Source: Verrucomicrobiia bacterium (GTDB taxonomy: Bacteria; Verrucomicrobiota; Verrucomicrobiia; Limisphaerales; DTLC01). Taken from it: 10,585 bases of DNA. This document shows, piece after piece, positions 1 to 7,054 of the stretch. The position numbers and the translations under genes were made by a program. The notes beneath the pieces are model-generated. The model was not told where the DNA came from. It was given only the letters and a program-made list of their open reading frames with translations, and did no database searches. Numbering within the stretch: the first letter of the stretch is position 1; each line of letters opens with the position of its first letter. The stretch is from contig JANWZY010000095.1 in the NCBI GenBank assembly GCA_025061935.1, positions 1 through 10,585 on the forward strand. The letters are read 5' to 3'.

Positions 1-1
1 T

Positions 2-271
2 TTCATCGATAACATAGTGTTGCCGGTGGTTGTCCAGCCGGACCAAACTGCACGTGCCCGCTTGGCCATCAAACGCACCACAGATGGAGTCTTTTTCATC
101 GAGGGACTTGGCCAGGTTAATCAGACTTATGTAACGCAGGTTTCGACCAACCTTACAACTTGGCGGAACATTGCAACGAACATTGCGTTGGATGGATTCT
201 TCCGGGTGATTGATTATAGCTCCGTGACCAATTCCACGCGGTTCTATCGCGCGGTTGTGCCGGCACAGTGA
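2..271 (+). CDS. C-terminal end of a large secreted or surface protein (partial)
   Basis: The frame is open from the left edge and ends at TGA 269-271, so only about the last 89 residues are present; the true start lies outside the window. The fragment begins with FIDNIVL, which resembles the last beta strand of a LamG/concanavalin-like or other beta-sandwich domain. It ends with a compact beta-rich module containing VSTNLTTW, then a ten-residue gap region, and finally RFYRAVVPAQ. Endings of this kind (STNL..W ... RFYR.) are common at the C-terminus of large exported proteins in Verrucomicrobiota; that is family knowledge recalled, not searched. No enzyme motif is visible, so the function cannot be stated. 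An in-frame GTG at 17 is unlikely to be a start, because the frame runs on upstream and no ribosome site precedes it. Confidence 0.7.
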   Translation, partial: FIDNIVLPVVVQPDQTARARLAIKRTTDGVFFIEGLGQVNQTYVTQVSTNLTTWRNIATNIALDGFFRVIDYSSVTNSTRFYRAVVPAQ

Positions 272-361
272 ACTGGTGCTGATTTAGCGGCGTGGCGCCT
301 GCGCACGTTTAACGCCAGGGGATCACAGTAAAGTACCACCAAAAGGTGCCACCATTGAACC

Positions 362-976
362 GTGAAAGTGTTGGGGCTTACAGGTGGGGTGGGGATGGGG
401 AAATCTGCTGTGGCTGCAGAGTTGCGCCGGCGCGGCGTGGCGGTAGCGGACGCCGATGAGTATGCGCGCCAAGTGGTGCATCCGGGTGAACCTGCCCTGC
501 AAGAAATTGCTGAAGCGTTTGGGCCGCGCTTCATTACTTCGGCGGGTGAACTGGACCGCGCAGCACTGGCGGAACTGGTGTTTTCCAATCTTGCTGCGCG
601 CCGCAAGCTGGAGGAGATTTTGCACCCGCGCATCCGCCGGATGTGGCGCCAGCAAGTGGACCAATGGCGCCTAGAAGGCCGGCAGTTGGGAGTGGTGATT
701 GTGCCGCTTCTGTACGAGATCGGGGCTGAAGCCGAATTTGACGCCGTTATATGCGTGGCATGTACCGAGCGGACGCAGTATGCGCGGCTGCGTGCCCGCG
801 GCTGGACTGACAGGCAAATCCGACAGCGTGTGCAAGCGCAGTTACCAGTTGAGGACAAAATGGCGCGCGCGGATTTCGTGGTTTGGACCGAAGGGGAACT
901 GGGAGTTGTGGCGGCGCAACTTGACCGAATCCTTTCAGCGGTCTCAGTTGGTGCAGCGCATGGGAATGCGGCTTAG
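362..976 (+). CDS. coaE: Dephospho-CoA kinase CoaE
   Basis: This enzyme phosphorylates the 3'-hydroxyl of dephospho-CoA with ATP, the last step of coenzyme A synthesis in the cytoplasm. The 204-residue length is normal for the family. The P-loop GGVGMGKS lies at residues 8-15, the DAD substrate-binding motif at 30-32, LHPRI at 87-91 and VPLLYE at 114-119, followed by the lid-type region rich in Arg and Gln (RLRARGWTDRQIRQR) and the ADFVV strand near the C-terminus. The GTG start at 362 sits four residues before the first beta strand and the P-loop, as expected. Only a weak AAGG lies upstream (343-346), at a long spacing of about 15 bases. The gene is 90 bases after the secreted-protein gene and about 98 bases before mtnP, so it may have its own promoter. 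The identification is firm; the exact start is slightly less so. Confidence 0.95.
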   Translation: MKVLGLTGGVGMGKSAVAAELRRRGVAVADADEYARQVVHPGEPALQEIAEAFGPRFITSAGELDRAALAELVFSNLAARRKLEEILHPRIRRMWRQQVDQWRLEGRQLGVVIVPLLYEIGAEAEFDAVICVACTERTQYARLRARGWTDRQIRQRVQAQLPVEDKMARADFVVWTEGELGVVAAQLDRILSAVSVGAAHGNAA

Positions 977-1062
977 CTCTAGCTGGAGCGCCAGCCGCAT
1001 TGGTGAAGGGATCACAGACGATCACAGATTGGCGTGGTGGGGATGGTTTGGCTTTTAAAACC

Positions 1063-1066
1063 GAGG
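1063..1066 (+). promoter_or_regulatory. Ribosome binding site that fixes the mtnP start
   Basis: GAGG lies 8 bases before ATG 1075. It supports ATG 1075 over the longer open frame that begins with GTG 1000, whose extra 25 residues do not resemble the start of the phosphorylase fold. Confidence 0.55.
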
Positions 1067-1074
1067 CTTGGGTT

Positions 1075-1968
1075 ATGGCGAAGTTGAATCGCGAAGCGGC
1101 TTCATCTGAGGTGTACCGGATTGGCATAATTGGAGGTACGGGCCTGTACGATATGCCGGGGTTGGAAGCTGCGCGATGGGTTCGGGTAGCCACGCCGTTC
1201 GGGCAGCCGTCTGATGCGTTTTTGGCCGGGCGTATTGCCGGGCGCGAGGTTGTCTTTCTGGCGCGGCATGGTCGCGGGCATAGGCTGCTGCCGAGTGAAT
1301 TGAATCACCGGGCCAATATTTGGGCGATGAAAAAACTCGGTGTAGCGTGGATTATTAGCGTGAGTGCGGTCGGGTCGCTCCAAGCCAGATACCGTCCCTG
1401 CGACGTGGTATTAATCGACCAATTTTTGGACCGCACAAAAAAGTCTGCTGAACATACGTTTTTTGGTGACGGCATAGTAGCGCACGTGGCTTTTGCGCAT
1501 CCGATTTGCGAGGAGCTGCGTCAAATCTTGCTTAGCAGTGCGCGGGCGTGCGGCGCGCGGGTGCACGACGGGGGCACCTATGTTTGCATGGAAGGTCCGG
1601 CGTTTAGCACGCGGGCGGAGTCGCTGACAAATCACAAACTTGGCTATGATGTAATCGGGATGACAAATCTAGGTGAGGCCAAATGTGCGCGCGAGGCCGA
1701 AATCGCATATGCGACGCTGGCGATGGTTACTGATTACGACGCATGGAAGGAAGACGCGGACCATGTGACGGTTGAAATGGTGCTGGAATATTTACACCGC
1801 AACGCTGAGATGGCGAAGCGGATAATTTGCGAGAGCATTCCGAAGATACCTTTGCAGCCTGGTTGCGCATGTCATCAGGCGCTTAAGAGTGCAATCCTAA
1901 CCGACAAAAAACTCTGGCCATCCCACATTAAGCGGAAGCTGGGGCCCATACTGGCGAAGTACATGTGA
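1075..1968 (+). CDS. mtnP: S-methyl-5'-thioadenosine phosphorylase (MTAP family)
   Basis: This enzyme splits methylthioadenosine with phosphate into adenine and methylthioribose-1-phosphate, clearing the by-product of polyamine synthesis and feeding methionine salvage. From ATG 1075 the protein has 297 residues, close to the family's usual length. Visible motifs are IGIIGGTGLYD (phosphate loop GGTG at 20-23), ARHGRGH from residue 63 (phosphate binding), MEGPAFSTRAES at 172-183 (substrate binding) and TDYDAW at 219-224. The two aspartates in that last motif are the mark of 6-aminopurine specificity; guanosine/inosine phosphorylases have Asn there. One variation is NLGEAK, where many relatives have NMPEAK or similar. 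The C-terminal tail with CACHQALKSAI is also typical of MTAP-like proteins. The start was chosen by GAGG spacing and fold position. An adenosine-acting purine phosphorylase is the only realistic alternative. Confidence 0.93.
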   Translation: MAKLNREAASSEVYRIGIIGGTGLYDMPGLEAARWVRVATPFGQPSDAFLAGRIAGREVVFLARHGRGHRLLPSELNHRANIWAMKKLGVAWIISVSAVGSLQARYRPCDVVLIDQFLDRTKKSAEHTFFGDGIVAHVAFAHPICEELRQILLSSARACGARVHDGGTYVCMEGPAFSTRAESLTNHKLGYDVIGMTNLGEAKCAREAEIAYATLAMVTDYDAWKEDADHVTVEMVLEYLHRNAEMAKRIICESIPKIPLQPGCACHQALKSAILTDKKLWPSHIKRKLGPILAKYM

Positions 1969-2020
1969 AACGTTGCGGGGCCTTTAAGACCGGTTCGTAT
2001 GGTCCGCAGGGCGCGGGGCG

Positions 2021-3619
2021 TTGATTCGGTTTGATTCGGGATTTGCACGTGCGCATACTAAGGCTGTGCGTGTACCCGGTCGGTCGTTAGTATCCGATTG
2101 CAGGCTTGACACTCAGCCGAAACAGGTCGAGCCGTGTACATTTGTGATCTTTGGTGCGAGCGGTGATTTGACCTCGCGCAAGCTTGTCCCGGCGCTGTAC
2201 AGCCTGCACAGACACGGTCGGCTACCTTCACCGTTTCGGGTTCTCGGTTGCGCGCGCAGGGCCAAGTCGGACGAGTCTTGGCGTGCCGAATTGCGCGAAG
2301 CGCTGGGCCGGTCGCATCGTGCACAGCCGGTTGATGCTGGTGCGTGGGAAACGTTTGCAGGCTCCGTTTTCTATTGTCAGGGGGATCTGGCCGAGCCCGG
2401 CACATATGCGCGGCTCAGGGAGCGAATAGCTGAATCGTCGGACGCGCGACTCACCCGTAACCTTCTTTTTTACCTGGCGACGCCACCGGACCAATTCGGC
2501 ATTGTTGTGGAGCAACTCTATCGTTCCGGGTTGATTCGCGATGAGTCGGTTGGGAGCCGTACGCGCGTCGTGGTCGAGAAGCCGCTCGGCCATGACCTGG
2601 TCTCAGCTCGGCGTCTGAACGAACTGTTGAGCCGTTATTTGGGCGAGTCGCAAATCTTGCGCATAGACCATTACTTGGGGAAGGAAACGGTACAAAACAT
2701 TGTTGTGTTGCGGTTTGCCAACGCATTGTTCGAGCGGGTGTGGAGCCGCGACGTGGTTGACCATGTTCAGATAACCGTGGCCGAGAGTTCAGGGGTGGGT
2801 ACGCGTGGCGCCTATTATGAACAGGCCGGTGCGTTGCGTGATATGGTGCAAAACCATTTGTTGCAAGTGCTTGCGCTTGTGGCAATGGAGCCACCGGTTT
2901 CGTTGGAAGCCGAGGCTATCCGGGACGAAAAAGTGAAACTATTGCGGTCGGTGCGGCCTATTATGCCAGAGGAGATTGGGCGGTGTGTTGCGCGCGGTCA
3001 ATACACAGCCGGGGTTGTGTCCGGACGGGCACAGTGCGGATACAGGCAGGAGGCGGGGGTTAATCCCGGGTCGAGTGTGGAGACGTTCGCGGCGCTTCGC
3101 CTGTTTGTGGACAACTGGCGCTGGGCCGGGGTACCGTTTTATTTGCGCACAGGCAAGTGCTTGCCAATTGATGCGAGTGAGGTTTGGATTCAGTTCAGGC
3201 GTGCGCCCGAGGTGTTGTTCACGGCGCGTTGCGGGCCACGGTTGGACGCCAACGCGCTTGTGTTGCGTCTTCAGCCCGGGGAGGGTGTTACGCTGCTTGT
3301 TAACGGGAAAGTGCCCGGGCTGGAGCTTGTGTTACGCACAGTCCGTGTTCAGTTCAAGTATGCTGCTGAATTCGGCGCGTACACGCCGGAGGCATACGAA
3401 CGACTTCTCCTGGATGCCATGTCTGGGGACACGACCCTGTTCTTGCGAGCTGACGAGGTCGAGGCTGCGTGGCAAATTGTTGATCCGGTCTTACGTGCAT
3501 GGGCGGACAAGCCGTTGAGCGAATCCGAGTTCTATCCTGCTGGTACTTGGGGTCCGGCCTCGGCCGAGGAATTAATTGCATGTGGGGGCCATGCATGGCG
3601 GGTACCGCAGCCAGATTAA
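2021..3619 (+). CDS. zwf: Glucose-6-phosphate 1-dehydrogenase
   Basis: This enzyme oxidises glucose-6-phosphate to 6-phosphogluconolactone with NADP+, the entry to the oxidative pentose-phosphate or Entner-Doudoroff route. Counting from TTG 2021 (532 residues), the Rossmann motif GASGDL is at 45-50, EKPLGHD at 186-192 and the substrate-binding RIDHYLGKE begins at 214 (His217). The general-base histidine lies in MVQNH (His279), so the catalytic set is complete. Family proteins usually begin 15-30 residues before the CTFVIFGASGDL strand, so this start gives a long N-terminus. GTG 2066 (517 residues) is a good alternative, and no ATG exists in this stretch. TTG 2021 is preceded only by a loose GCGGGG. 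The stop is 20 bases before pgl, and the pair is almost certainly co-transcribed. Function is near certain; the start is open. Confidence 0.95.
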   Translation: MIRFDSGFARAHTKAVRVPGRSLVSDCRLDTQPKQVEPCTFVIFGASGDLTSRKLVPALYSLHRHGRLPSPFRVLGCARRAKSDESWRAELREALGRSHRAQPVDAGAWETFAGSVFYCQGDLAEPGTYARLRERIAESSDARLTRNLLFYLATPPDQFGIVVEQLYRSGLIRDESVGSRTRVVVEKPLGHDLVSARRLNELLSRYLGESQILRIDHYLGKETVQNIVVLRFANALFERVWSRDVVDHVQITVAESSGVGTRGAYYEQAGALRDMVQNHLLQVLALVAMEPPVSLEAEAIRDEKVKLLRSVRPIMPEEIGRCVARGQYTAGVVSGRAQCGYRQEAGVNPGSSVETFAALRLFVDNWRWAGVPFYLRTGKCLPIDASEVWIQFRRAPEVLFTARCGPRLDANALVLRLQPGEGVTLLVNGKVPGLELVLRTVRVQFKYAAEFGAYTPEAYERLLLDAMSGDTTLFLRADEVEAAWQIVDPVLRAWADKPLSESEFYPAGTWGPASAEELIACGGHAWRVPQPD

Positions 3620-3639
3620 TCCGGGCATAATGGGGGCGG

Positions 3640-4398
3640 ATGCAAGAGAAAAAGTCTGACTTGGCCGGCAGGTTTGAGCTGCTGGCGTTCCCTAATGTAG
3701 AGCAGCTTGCGGACGAAGCGGCTGAGGCTTGGCTAGAAGAGATTGAGCGCGCGTGGGACGCGGGGCGTCCGCACATGGTTGCTCTCCTTGGGGGTCGTGT
3801 GGCACCCAGGTTGTTCAGTGCTGTGGTTCGTGCGTGTGCCATGCGCGGTACGGCGTTCGGGCACGTGCATTTTTTCTGGTCAGATGAGCGCTGCGTGCCG
3901 GCATCGGACCCGGAGAGTAATTATGGCCTGGCGGCCCGGTGGTTGTTTGAGCCGCTCGGTATAGACATGTCGCAGATTCACCGGATTCCTATCGAACTGG
4001 GTCCTGTTGCGGCAGCGGCGGAGGCCGAAGCGGAGTTGAGGCGCGTAGCGCCGATTGGGCCGTGTGGGCAACCGGTGCTTGATTTGGTCTTACTGGGCAT
4101 GGGCGAGGATGGGCACATCGCATCATTGTTTCCGGGTGAGCCGGCCGAGCTTGCGCATGCGGCCGATGTTTTTCGTGCGGTGACGGGGCCGAAGCCGCCG
4201 TTTTCGCGCATTACGATGAGTTATGCCGTGCTGGCATCGGCGCGGGCGGCCTGGGTTCTGGTCGCTGGCGCAGGCAAATGCGGCGCGCTACGCGCGTCTC
4301 TCCAGCAGTCAGGATACACCCCTCTGGCTAAACTTGTCCGTCAACGGGGTGCGACACGGATTTATGCCGAGCTGCGCGCGTTGGTTGGCGCGGCATAA
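3640..4398 (+). CDS. pgl: 6-phosphogluconolactonase (DevB/SOL type)
   Basis: This enzyme hydrolyses 6-phosphogluconolactone, the product of the zwf enzyme just upstream, to 6-phosphogluconate. The 252-residue length is usual for the family. The SDERCVP motif starts at residue 81 and is followed by SNYGLA; GMGEDGHIASLFPG starts at 153 and holds the conserved DGH of the active site. The first phosphate-contact loop, usually SGGSTP or similar, reads LGGRVAP here, with a different sequence and one extra residue. The ATG is 20 bases after the zwf stop and is preceded by GGGGGCGG. An overlapping ATG at 3630 is in another frame. Relatives in the same superfamily include glucosamine-6-phosphate deaminase, but the motifs and the zwf neighbour favour the lactonase. 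Confidence 0.93.
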   Translation: MQEKKSDLAGRFELLAFPNVEQLADEAAEAWLEEIERAWDAGRPHMVALLGGRVAPRLFSAVVRACAMRGTAFGHVHFFWSDERCVPASDPESNYGLAARWLFEPLGIDMSQIHRIPIELGPVAAAAEAEAELRRVAPIGPCGQPVLDLVLLGMGEDGHIASLFPGEPAELAHAADVFRAVTGPKPPFSRITMSYAVLASARAAWVLVAGAGKCGALRASLQQSGYTPLAKLVRQRGATRIYAELRALVGAA

Positions 4399-4403
4399 AT
4401 CGG

Positions 4404-4429
4404 CGCGCGCGAGTTTGTTACCGCGCGCG
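4404..4429. terminator. GC-rich hairpin between convergent pgl and kduD
   Basis: Two CGCGCGCG arms (4404-4411 and 4422-4429) can pair over a 10-base loop in the 45-base gap between the convergent stops. Neither side has a clear T run, so intrinsic termination is not proven; the position suits a bidirectional terminator. Because the arms are simple alternating CG, other pairings are possible. Confidence 0.4.
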
Positions 4430-4443
4430 GATCGGTTCGTGCA

Positions 4444-5226
4444 TCAGCGCGCGAGCCATCCCCCGTCAATATTCAGGATCGCGCCGTTGATGTAATCTGC
4501 CTCGCTCGAGGCGAGGAAGACGCATCCTCCGGCAATGTCTTCCGGTAACCCCCATCTGCCTTCGGGTATGCGATCGAGGATGGCTTGGTTGCGTTTCGGG
4601 TCTTCGCGCAGCGGGCGTGTGTTTTCGGTGGCAATGTAGCCTGGCGCGACTGCGTTCACGTTGATGCGTTCTTTGGCCCATTCATTGGCCAGTGCGCGTG
4701 TTATGCCGGCAATACCGCTCTTGCTTGCAGTGTAACCGGGCACCAGGATGCCGCCTTGGAACGAGAGCATCGAGGCGATGTTGATGATTTTGAGTCGCGC
4801 ATTCGGCGGCGACTGCTCGCGGCCAGTAGTGAGCCACCACTTGGCTACCGCTTGGCACAGGAAAAACGGTACGGTGAGGTTGATATGAATGAGCGCGTTC
4901 CAGTCTTCTTCCGAGTAGTCTACGGCTGGCGCGCGGCGGATGATGCCGGCATTGTTGACCAGAATGTCTATCCGCCCTTGGAGTTGAGTGACTTTTGCAA
5001 TTAAGTCAAAGGCGTCTTTCCGAGTGAATTTGCTGAAGTCGGCTTGGAGTGCGGCAAATTGCGCACCCATGCTTTGAATTTTGGAGGCTGTGTCGGTCTG
5101 ATCGGCTATGTCAATTCCGACGACTTTTGCACCTTCGCGCGCATATGCGACGGCAATCGCTTGGCCTATGCCGCGGCTTGCGCCCGTGACGATTGCAACT
5201 TTATTTTGTAGCCGTTTCTGCTCCAT
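4444..5226 (-). CDS. kduD: 2-dehydro-3-deoxy-D-gluconate 5-dehydrogenase (KduD)
   Basis: KduD is a short-chain dehydrogenase that reduces 3-deoxy-D-glycero-2,5-hexodiulosonate to 2-keto-3-deoxygluconate with NADH in polyuronate catabolism. The 260 residues show the nucleotide-binding TGASRGIG at 14-21, NNAG at 91-94, and the catalytic set Asn116, Ser152, Tyr165 and Lys169. Several stretches agree closely with the E. coli enzyme as I recall it: IASMLSFQGGI, YTASKSG, ANEWAK, RIPEGRWGLP and the C-terminal DGGWLAR. A short insertion of about 8 residues before the Ser strand (about 133-145) is longer than in E. coli. The gene lies 66 bases downstream of kduI on the same strand, so the pair is probably one operon; the gap is A-rich on the coding strand and has no good Shine-Dalgarno site. 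A generic SDR is the fallback call, but the pairing with kduI makes KduD strong. Confidence 0.94.
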   Translation of the reverse strand: MEQKRLQNKVAIVTGASRGIGQAIAVAYAREGAKVVGIDIADQTDTASKIQSMGAQFAALQADFSKFTRKDAFDLIAKVTQLQGRIDILVNNAGIIRRAPAVDYSEEDWNALIHINLTVPFFLCQAVAKWWLTTGREQSPPNARLKIINIASMLSFQGGILVPGYTASKSGIAGITRALANEWAKERINVNAVAPGYIATENTRPLREDPKRNQAILDRIPEGRWGLPEDIAGGCVFLASSEADYINGAILNIDGGWLAR

Positions 5227-5292
5227 GGCTTTAGAAGTTGTTGAGTTTTTAGGATTTTTCCGGTTCGTTGGTTGAATTTTCCGCCGTTCGTG

Positions 5293-6129
5293 TCACTGCA
5301 GTTCTGTCAAATTGACACTGTCCATGTCTTCAAACGTTTGGTTTTCTCCGGCCATGCCCCAGATAAATTTGTACTGGCCGAATCCGCATGCCGAGTGGAT
5401 AGACCAGATTGGTGATAGCACAGCCTGTTCGTTGCGGACGAATAGGTGGCGTGTGGCCGTGGGTAATCCCAGGAAGTGCACGACGAGCCTGTCTGCCAGG
5501 TCGAAGTAGAAGTACACTTCCGAGCGCCGGTTGTGTGTGTGTGGCGGGAACGTGTTCCACACGCTTCCCTCGGCAAGCTCGGTATAGCCCATTACAAGCT
5601 GGCAGCTTCGGATGCCATTTGGATGTATGAACCTGCGTATGGTCCGCAGACTGGCCGTGGCGGCTGCGCCGATTGTTACTGCATCCGCTTCAGCACGGTT
5701 CATTACCGCGCTTGGGTAACTGGCGTGCGCCGGACAGCTCAGGAAGTAGAACTTTGCTGGGTTTGTAGCGTCTTTGCTTTCGAAGACGAGCTGGCGCGTG
5801 CCGGCGCCCACATATACGCAGGCCAAGTGGTCAGCGACAAAGGTTTTACCGTCGGCGTGGACCAGGCCCTGACCACCAATGTTGATAGCGCCAAGCTCGC
5901 GTTGTTCGAGGAAGTATGCGCGGCCGGTCGCGCGGCAGTTTTCGAGCGGGAGCGGTTTGTCAGTGGGTACCGCGCCGCCAATGACGAGCCTGTCGAGATT
6001 CGTGAAAACGGCGCGTAGCTGGCCGCGTACCATAAAGCCGTCCACAAGAAACGCCTCCCGAAGCTCGGCGGTGGTCATCCGCTCGAGTTCCTTCGGTCGC
6101 GGCAGGAGTCGAATTGTGTCTTCGAACAT
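5293..6129 (-). CDS. kduI: 5-keto-4-deoxyuronate isomerase (KduI)
   Basis: KduI isomerises 5-dehydro-4-deoxy-D-glucuronate, the product of unsaturated uronate release from pectin and similar polymers, to the substrate of KduD. The protein is 278 residues, the same length as the E. coli enzyme. The zinc-binding cupin shows His197, His199 and Glu204 in PPHTHNRRSEVYFYF, and the fourth ligand His245 in WSIHSA; all four are present. The C-terminal FIWGMAGENQ segment is also characteristic. The start is ATG 6127-6129 with no recognisable Shine-Dalgarno site; a possible promoter lies so close that the message could be leaderless. kduD follows on the same strand. No uronate transporter, lyase or kdgK is present in the window, so the upstream polymer cannot be named. 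Confidence 0.95.
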   Translation of the reverse strand: MFEDTIRLLPRPKELERMTTAELREAFLVDGFMVRGQLRAVFTNLDRLVIGGAVPTDKPLPLENCRATGRAYFLEQRELGAINIGGQGLVHADGKTFVADHLACVYVGAGTRQLVFESKDATNPAKFYFLSCPAHASYPSAVMNRAEADAVTIGAAATASLRTIRRFIHPNGIRSCQLVMGYTELAEGSVWNTFPPHTHNRRSEVYFYFDLADRLVVHFLGLPTATRHLFVRNEQAVLSPIWSIHSACGFGQYKFIWGMAGENQTFEDMDSVNLTELQ

Positions 6130-6136
6130 GGCCGTG

Positions 6137-6166
6137 AATGTAAGCGTATGAGACCGCGCTGGTCAA
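6137..6166 (-). promoter_or_regulatory. Candidate promoter of the kduI-kduD operon
   Basis: On the minus strand TTGACC (6161-6166) and TACATT (6137-6142) are 18 bases apart, resembling sigma-70 -35 and -10 boxes (5 of 6 and 4 of 6 matches). The -10 box ends only 7 bases before the kduI ATG, which would give a nearly leaderless transcript. Such matches arise by chance often, so this is tentative. Confidence 0.25.
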
Positions 6167-6415
6167 TCGTGAACGGTGTGGCTGGTTTTGTTCGGCGCCG
6201 GCTCGGGTTGTCGGTCTGGTCGTTTGGCAGGCGATAGTTGGCCTGGGTGTTCGAGTTACGCGGCGAGTTGTACGCCTTCTGACTCAGTGAGCGTGGGCTG
6301 TAAAAGGTACAACGGACATGGACGGTGCAGCTTTTAACCCTGTGTATGCGCGTGGCTTGCGAATTTTTTGTTGCGTAATTTGGAGGGATGGCAATAATTG
6401 TGAGGAAGATAGGCC

Positions 6416-6422
6416 GAAGAGG
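6416..6422 (+). promoter_or_regulatory. Ribosome binding site favouring start at 6430
   Basis: GAAGAGG ends 7 bases before ATG 6430, an ideal spacing. The competing ATG 6388 has a stronger GGAGGG but at zero spacing, where it cannot act normally; GTG 6400 would have it at about 12-13 bases. Confidence 0.45.
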
Positions 6423-6429
6423 CCGTTAT

Positions 6430-6993
6430 ATGGCCGTACCAGCGAGGCTGGTTATCCAGGACAGCAACGGTGCCGCTCAGGTCATCCAGTTGAAGAAGGG
6501 CCTGAATCGGCTTGGGCGCTCGGCCGCGAACGATTTTGTAATTGTGGACCCGAGTGTGTCGCGGCTGCACTGCGAAATCGAGGTGCGCGACGACGGGATG
6601 TTCGTGCGGGACCTGGACTCATCCAACGGGACGTTTGTGGATGGCCAGCCTGTGAGTCGTGCGCAATTGCATCCTGGTCAAACGCTGCAATTAGGCTCGG
6701 TCCGGATGATTGTGGAGCAAGCGCCGGAGCCGGTGTGCGAGCCGCCGAAGGGGTGTTACAACCATCCGGAGCACCCAGCCAGCATGCGTTGCAAGCAATG
6801 TGGCAAGATTTTCTGCGGCTCCTGTGTGCACGTGTTGCGGCGTGTGGGGGGCAAGTACCTTCGGCTTTGTCCGGTGTGCAGTGGGCATTGCGAGCCGATG
6901 GTTGTGGTTAAGCCGCCGCCGAAGAAACTGATCACGGGCTTTTTACGCAAGCTTATGGGTAAAACGACGGACGAAAGACCTTTCTTCGAATAG
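6430..6993 (+). CDS. FHA-domain protein with C-terminal cysteine-rich zinc finger
   Basis: From ATG 6430 the protein has 187 residues. An FHA phosphothreonine-binding domain covers about 5-96, with the key motifs GRS at 29-31, SRLH at 44-47 and SSNGT at 64-68 all intact, so phosphopeptide binding is expected. It is followed by a B-box-like or zinc-ribbon segment with Cys109, His112, Cys121, Cys124, Cys129, Cys132, Cys147, Cys150, His153 and Cys154, enough for two metal sites. The tail is short and basic (KPPPKKLITGFLRKLMGK) with no membrane span. A partner Ser/Thr kinase is not in the window. The start may instead be ATG 6388 (201 residues) or GTG 6400; I prefer 6430 because of its ribosome site and because the extra N-terminus is only a basic tail. 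The role is probably signalling or protein-protein docking; the exact function is unknown. Confidence 0.82.
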   Translation: MAVPARLVIQDSNGAAQVIQLKKGLNRLGRSAANDFVIVDPSVSRLHCEIEVRDDGMFVRDLDSSNGTFVDGQPVSRAQLHPGQTLQLGSVRMIVEQAPEPVCEPPKGCYNHPEHPASMRCKQCGKIFCGSCVHVLRRVGGKYLRLCPVCSGHCEPMVVVKPPPKKLITGFLRKLMGKTTDERPFFE

Positions 6994-7006
6994 TGGCTGC
7001 TGGACT

Positions 7007-7053
7007 CGCCATTTGCCTGGCCGGTGGGCTAGGCCAGGTTGTAGGGTGTGGCG
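7007..7053. terminator. Nested inverted repeat between convergent genes, likely bidirectional terminator
   Basis: Inner arms CCTGGCC (7016-7022) and GGCCAGG (7032-7038) enclose a 9-base loop. Outer arms CGCCA (7007-7011) and TGGCG (7049-7053) can also pair. The structure fills the 61-base gap between the stops of the FHA gene and the pseudopilin-like gene. No T run follows on either strand, so Rho-independent action is uncertain. Confidence 0.45.
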
Positions 7054-7054
7054 G

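Larger units (their letters stand above)
6130..6429. other. Divergent intergenic region between kduI and the FHA gene
   Basis: This stretch of about 300 bases holds no convincing gene. It must carry the promoters of kduI (minus) and of the FHA gene (plus). The kduI-proximal end has the candidate boxes listed separately. The right end contains a GGAGGG at 6382-6387 that touches ATG 6388, too close to serve that codon. I see no clear LacI-type palindrome here. Confidence 0.5.

Noticed and set aside
244..858. 204-residue open frame on the minus strand opposite coaE
   Set aside because: It is an Arg/Ser/Cys-rich shadow of a firmly identified gene, with no domain and no ribosome site.
968..998. 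Hairpin GCGGCT/AGCCGC across the coaE stop as a terminator
   Set aside because: The stem is only 6 bp with a 19-base loop, competes with a GCTGG/CCAGC pairing, and no T run follows.
1000..1074. N-terminal extension of mtnP from GTG 1000
   Set aside because: The 25 extra residues precede the normal fold start, and ATG 1075 has a well-spaced GAGG.
3354..3842. 162-residue minus-strand frame across the zwf-pgl junction
   Set aside because: It runs against two real genes in operon spacing and shows only Arg/Pro/Ser-rich sequence.
5476..6018. 180-residue open frame on the plus strand opposite kduI
   Set aside because: kduI has all four zinc ligands and the exact family length; this frame shows no recognisable domain.
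6318..6911. 197-residue plus-strand frame overlapping the FHA gene
   Set aside because: It is a different frame of the same DNA; the FHA and zinc motifs are in the other frame. Its Cys/Arg/Gly-rich sequence is typical of frame shadows.
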